The notes under the pieces are model-generated. The model made no database searches. It was not told the DNA's origin and worked only from the letters and a program-made list of their open reading frames with translations. This document shows positions 58,873 to 64,000 of a DNA stretch of 64,000 nucleotides, piece after piece (positions within the stretch are counted from its first letter, which is position 1; the number at the start of each line of letters is the position of its first letter). Origin of the DNA: Sipunculus nudus (taxonomy: Eukaryota > Annelida > Sipuncula > Golfingiida > Sipunculidae); the NCBI GenBank assembly GCA_026874595.1, contig CM049310.1, positions 45,289,058-45,353,057 on the forward strand. The letters run 5' to 3'. The translations under genes were made by a program, and so were the position numbers.

Positions 58873-59006
58873 GTATGCTTTTGGAAATGGAACCTCAACA
58901 ACTACATTCATTGCTGGAGGACCAGGAAAAATTTAATGCCAAAATGAATCAGGCAGCCAAGCAATTAGAAATGAGAGAGTCACCTGGTCGATGTGCTTTG
59001 TCATAG
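58873..59006 (+). CDS. Multi-MLLE protein, last exon: second half of MLLE 3
   Basis: The exon after TTATTTAAATAG completes the split Gly and encodes M-L-L-E-M-E, QQLHSLLEDQEKFNAKMNQA and AKQLEMRESPGRCALS, then TAG at 59004-59006. This finishes the third MLLE domain and leaves only about 13 residues after it. The four visible exons total 233 codons plus stop. No RRM, HECT or other partner domain is visible, so this is neither an ordinary poly(A)-binding protein nor a UBR5-type ligase in the visible part. Likely a cytoplasmic binder of PAM2-containing proteins, by inference from the fold. Confidence 0.88.
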
Positions 59007-59094
59007 ATATATAATACAAGGTTTTCCCTATTTCAGTGATACAAGTCACAACTTGGACTCAAAGCAGCAGAAATTTTGTGTGTGATCTTTTTAA

Positions 59095-59100
59095 ATTAAA
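59095..59100 (+). promoter_or_regulatory. Candidate poly(A) signal of the multi-MLLE gene
   Basis: ATTAAA about 90 nt after the stop, followed by GT-rich sequence (GTGTGAAGTGTGTGC near 59132), as expected of a cleavage region. Confidence 0.45.
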
Positions 59101-60257
59101 TGTGTATGTAAAACTTTTTGTCTTTAAATAAGTGTGAAGTGTGTGCAATAGGGTGTATTTTTTATTTGGGAAGACATTTAATTTTCAGATCTTAATTTTG
59201 AGACCTTTAATGTTTAAGAGTGCATACAAACATAAATATTCAGAACATTTGTAACACCTTTATACTTAAGTCATAAAAAATGAACAATTATTTTCTGGAA
59301 TTATGTGAACACTTATGATGCATCTACATTAAACAATATTAGATACTGACTGCATGGTTGCCCTTGTGAATAGGTACCAAATCACAGCCATTGTAAAGTG
59401 TCATATAAAAAGTCGTGACTTCGTACTGACAACTAAGCATGGGCATAACAAGGTGTTGAGATGGCCAGTTGTGATGGATGCTCTACTGACTTACCTATAC
59501 AACTCCTATTTAAACATCTGGGAGCGAGTATAGAATCCGGTATACATGGACGAGGTTATGGGTGTTTACGGACGGACGTAATGATGTTAAGGATTCCTGT
59601 AATGGAGAAGTAAGAGGCATATCGATGTCATATCATCAGGCATGTCATGGCTCATGTTGATTACTACTAATATGAGACGGCTCAGTCAGTTTACATCAAT
59701 CATGGCAATGAAGACCGGATTCTATACTCGGGCCAACATCTGAATATCACCCCATTCACATGGAAAATGCAAACCGTTTTCAAACCGTTTTGAAAACGTT
59801 TTTGTGCAATCACACAGCAATCCAAACTGTTTTTGCCAAAGTGCTTTGGATCAAGCCCAGGATGTGGTTGAAAGGGAATTTGCTTCTTTTATATCACAAT
59901 AAAATGTCAATTAAGTATGTGTCCAGAATTTTATTGTCAATAATGTTGTAGAGTTAGTCTACAATGAATAATATCTTACCAGAGACATGAGACGATGACC
60001 GCTGAACAACACAGGCTCTTCTGCAGGGCTCAATAGCAGCAGCTTGTCGAGATCACCTTTGTCATATTTGGCGGTTTCTTATCGTCTGGCTAGCTGCACT
60101 TCCGGTCTTAGGCTGGTCATACACTTGTACTGTAGACCCCTACCTGCTCTATCCCATTAAGCCAGTTGTACAGATGAATTATGTAAAAATGCTTTGGTCT
60201 TGTTTTCCTGATCGAGTAAACGCCCTGACGCAAGAAGAAAACAATTAAATCTAGTAT

Positions 60258-60503
60258 GAACCTGTTTTGCTCGTTAATATGAGTGAAACTATTTTGATTG
60301 TTAATATGTCAAAGTGAACCTGTTTTTGATCGTTAATATGTCAAAGTGAACCTGTCTTGCTCTGTAATATTTTAAAGTAAACCTGTTTTGGTTGTTAATA
60401 TATCAAGGTTTACCTGATTTGATTGTAAATTTGTCATAGTGAACCTGGTTTGATTGTTAATGTGTTAAAGTGACTCTTTTTTACTTTTAATATGCCAAAT
60501 GCA
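60258..60503 (+). repeat. Minisatellite, unit about 31 bp, about eight copies
   Basis: Degenerate copies of AACCTGTTTTGATTGTTAAT followed by ATGTCAAAGTG. Copies begin near 60259, 60290, 60317, 60349, 60380, 60412, 60443 and 60473. Confidence 0.8.
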
Positions 60504-62879
60504 GATGTTGTGAGTCTTCTTGGTTATTAAACGGGGAATTTTAATTCCGAGTGTATGATGCATTAGTTCAAGATTTCTTTAACAGATGGCTCTAGTATAC
60601 CGCATTAGTGATATTTGCCATTGACACACTTCACCAAAGGTTGTTTTACCTCAAACGAACCTTATCAAATTAGGTACTATGGGACGGCCGTGACTACATG
60701 TCTCAGACGTGAAGTTTATTAAAATAGTAATTGGTACATTTCAAATAATCACCTTCCGTATATGCGCAGGAGATACGGTAACGCATCCGTTCGTGCGTCC
60801 GTGCGTCACGGGGTCAACGGTAAAAACCACAGGACCCACTTCTTGAAAAAGTTTTGGATGCATTTTTAAAATTTACATACCTATATAGGAAGAAACCTGT
60901 TGATTTTTAGGTGAAAGGGTCAAGGTCACAGAAGCGCTCTCCTGATTTTCACACTGTTTAATACATCCAGTCTAATTATGCTAACGTGCGAGGGGATGCT
61001 CCGCTTTGTGATGCCATTGTTATAAATGTATCGGTTTAGAACTATCTGTAAAGACCGAATTGCTTACTTTTGACTTCTTTCTCTGGCGAACCCAGATTTC
61101 TGTAAGTGCCACTTTCCTGATTTTTTTAAATCTAATTATTTTTTACACAACATGCAGTGATTTATGCTGTACACCAAATATAGTATATATGACGTTTTTT
61201 GAATGTATGCTGGTTAGCTGAACATTAGAATATGCCATAACAGCTCTGAGAGAATCATCTGTGAAGCTCCTCATAATGCGCACTAGGCACCCAGTGTTAT
61301 TTTGCTAATGATTTGCAAAAGATTTAGTAATTTTCTCTCGTAAGAATAATTGTAATTATTGTGTCTTTTAATTGTTAGAAAATACTAAGTAAAATTTGTA
61401 TAGGTCACCGACCGGATCCTGGATAAATATTGTAATTTTATGGGATGTATTCAGAATTCATTATACTTAGGCGACTAAAAAATATTATTGTTGTTGTAAA
61501 TCATATAGTTGTGATGTCGACGGATGTATTTCATAATGTACGGATGTAATACCTAATAGACATTATATGACATTCCTAATACATAAATCTGCTGGGGAAT
61601 TTTGTAGTCAACTTGAATTCATCCCTGAAACGAAGATACTTCATTTGGATCCTGTAACGTCTGTAAACCGTCAAGAAGACCTAACGCTCCATGCATCGAA
61701 TATTGATTACTCATTTATTTATTAAATATTGACATGCATGGAATATTTTAATACACCAAACACCTCCCATAATATGAGATATCCTACACAACATTTCTGA
61801 TTCCAAAACAATTAATTATAAGGTTTTCATTAAAAATATTAAATTAATAAATATGACAGACGTGCAGTGTTGCTATGTTCTCGCTCCAGATTTCGAGCAT
61901 ATTTATTATGATATGTAATTGGCATAATGGGTAAATTGGCCAATAAGTTTGACTTATCGGTCTGAAAATTTGCATGCCCATCCATCTAAATAGCTTGTGT
62001 TGCTTTTAGAAGACCTGTGGTCCCCCTTACAATCACATATTCGTACAATACACGAAGCAATTATCTCAGGAGTGGTTTGATCTGCCTGAAAATGAACATG
62101 TAGATCTTGGAATGGTTATCTTATATAAATGATAGACCATGGGCCAAAATGTCGAAACCATAACCCCTCCCCTTGTACACTTCAATTTCCAGCATGATTT
62201 TCTGTTACCATGGGTGGTCAGCCATCATTATCTGCATATTTGACATTTAAATGGTGGTGGGTGTGAGCATCAGAGCAGTTGCAATGGCAATATATTAGCG
62301 AAAATCAGGAATTTAAAAAAACCCATACATTTTCTAAATAAACACCATAAAAACATAATCAACGTTGGTATAAATAAATGTGTATTTTAAGTTGCCCAGT
62401 TCACTTAAATAGAGATTTGGTTCATAAAAGGTAACAGTGATGAAAAATCGCAGTTGAGAAACATAAATTAAATATTTTAGAAAATGTAACAAAAATGCAA
62501 CACATAAGTATAATCTAAAGGTATATTTATTCATGCTTATAGTTGTGTGGTTCATGGCCAACAGGATATGGCTCGTTTAACGTCACCTTCATGCAAAATC
62601 ATAGCCGTTTTCATGGTTACATAGACATGGTCATCATAGACACGATAGACTTAGGGGTGTCAAAATAGGGGCAGTCCATATAGCCTCCTGGGCCGGCATG
62701 GAGCTCCTCCCATTTAGACAGTAATTTAACCACGTTTTCTAGTTAGCCAAGAACCTGAGCTATAAAAGTTTCCTTGTTTCTCAAGTACCAAGTTCTACCA
62801 CCAGGTTTTAGCACTGGTGACAGTTCCTTTCATGAGGACACATGTACAAACTACCAAAATGATATAGCATATGGTAATT

Positions 62880-63824
62880 TATGGTTGCTACGGTTATCAG
62901 TCATTCATATGACGAACACCAGCGTTTTTTGCATTTTAAGTGTATCCCATTTAGATTAATTTATTTTTATATAACCTTGATTTTACTCAGCGGATATGTA
63001 TTTTTAGAAGTAATATATGTATATCTTTATCAGGTAGCTACAGAAAAAATTGGGGGTCGCTGTTAGCTCTGTGGTAGAGTAGACGACCGGCTGTCAGAGG
63101 GTCATGGGTTCGATTCCCATACTCTGTGATCCGAATGTATATATTCAGCAATACACCCACTGTATTTATGCATATGGTATGTTAACCAATAAACATACGC
63201 CATTAACGTGTCTGATATAGCGGCATCACGTACGACATTCTACATCCATAGTGAACAGTTTGATTTTCTGTAACAAATTACCAAATATCGAGATAAGTGA
63301 CAGCTTGTGATAGTGAGATGAGTGGTTATTATATACATAATGATTAGTTATTTAGGCTGCACTACTAGTTGTATATATGATAATTAGTTATATGTATAGT
63401 CTAACCTATCTATTCAATATACTCTAAGGTCTGCATTCTGTGCGCCTGTTTCAAGGTTCATTACACTTATTTAGTATTATACCACTATAAGCAGTATAAG
63501 TATCACAGTCCGCTGTTACATATTTGTGTTTTGGTTTCAGCTCATGTATTATACAGTATTGTTTATTCCTACATGTACATATGAAATGAACAGTAATATA
63601 CGTCGTCCTAGCTAAACATTTGGTGGTAAACGCTTCAAAATGTTCAAATTGTGTCATATATCCGAAATCCAAATGCGCATCTGTTAATTTTGACTACAGT
63701 GTGTGTGATATATACCATGTTGTTGGTAGAGATGACTTATTCAGATCAAGGACATTTTAAGATCCAGTCCCCGAATTCAATGCACGCTTGAATTTAATCA
63801 AATCGATTGCAATGGTAGAAAGAA
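62880..63824. repeat. Dispersed repeat, copy 2, with a tRNA-like insert
   Basis: Direct-orientation relative of 13000-13900. Unlike that copy, it carries a tRNA-like segment at about 63054-63130. Confidence 0.8.
63054..63130 (+). repeat. tRNA-like sequence (SINE head or tRNA pseudogene)
   Basis: D-arm-like TAGCTCTGTGGTAGAG and a perfect B box/T arm (ATGGGTTCGATTCCCAT) flank an Asp-like loop CTGTCAG. The acceptor stem pairs at only about four of seven positions and the anticodon stem at three of five. This is therefore not a working tRNA gene. Confidence 0.6.
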
Positions 63825-64000
63825 ATGTTCAAATTGTGTCATATATCCGAAATCCAAATGCGCATCTGTTAATTTTGACTACAGTGTGTGTGATATATAC
63901 CATGATGTTGGTAGAGATGACTTATTCAGATCAAGGACATTTTAAGATCCAGTCCCCGAATTCAATGCACGCTTGAATTTAATAAAATCGATTGCAATGG
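63640..64000 (+). repeat. 185-bp tandem duplication at the window edge
   Basis: ATGTTCAAATTGTGTCATAT starts at 63640 and again at 63825, and the following 175 bp are nearly identical. The second copy runs off the window. The relative at about 13720-13900 has only one unit. Confidence 0.95.

Larger units (their letters stand above)
59007..62879. other. 3'UTR and intergenic DNA
   Basis: Includes a candidate poly(A) signal (59095), a perfect 16-bp inverted repeat CGAGTATAGAATCCGG (59525-59540) / CCGGATTCTATACTCG (59715-59730), and the minisatellite at 60258-60503. No further exon was recognised. Confidence 0.6.

Noticed and set aside
63054-63130. Functional tRNA-Asp gene
   Set aside because: The acceptor and anticodon stems do not pair, and the A box has a mismatch at the A14 position.

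Overview
The window is eukaryotic nuclear DNA from an animal, most likely a bivalve or other mollusc. The genes are split by long AT-rich introns with GT/AG boundaries. There are many (TA)n microsatellites, tRNA-derived SINEs, LINE remnants, terminal-inverted-repeat (TIR) elements, and several copies of a repeat that opens with AGCTCAGCTGAC and runs into CCGTCCGTCCG, a sequence style I associate with bivalve genomes. The taxon is inference. No operon, CRISPR array or other prokaryotic structure is present.

Three protein-coding genes can be reconstructed by joining exons whose splice phases all agree. (1) Plus strand, 3988-8016: the last four exons of a kinesin-3 motor of the KIF13B/Khc-73 type, ending in a CAP-Gly domain; the motor half lies left of the window. 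(2) Minus strand, 27576-20288: the last four exons of an SLC16-type (monocarboxylate transporter-like) major facilitator protein. Its first coding exon was not found. (3) Plus strand, 50774-59006: four exons of a small protein made almost entirely of MLLE (PABC) domains. One domain sits inside a single exon and two more are each cut by a phase-1 intron at the same place, after I-T-G and before M-L-L-E.

Layout: 1-3987 is intron or upstream sequence with a head-to-head SINE hairpin. 3988-8016 is the kinesin. 8017-16180 is 3'UTR and intergenic DNA. 16181-18838 and 23246-25879 are two inverted copies of a 2.6-kb repeat that bracket the last three transporter exons. 27.6-37.2 kb is gene-poor and holds a LINE endonuclease fragment. 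37.2-42.1 kb is a large palindrome around a 145-bp satellite. 43.4-46.0 kb is a nested transposon carrying a dead LINE 3' end. 48.2-49.2 kb is a TIR element with a perfect 10-bp target duplication. 49.5-50.3 kb is a long-TIR element. 50.8-59.0 kb is the multi-MLLE gene, with a third copy of the 2.6-kb family expanded to about seven tandem units in its second intron. 59-64 kb is mostly non-coding repeats.

The two most unusual items are in the third gene. First, it codes for a multi-MLLE protein. Second, the exon 3 splice donor (37 exon bases plus 7 intron bases) has been amplified into a 44-bp minisatellite of 24 units, giving about 23 decoy donors directly behind the real one.
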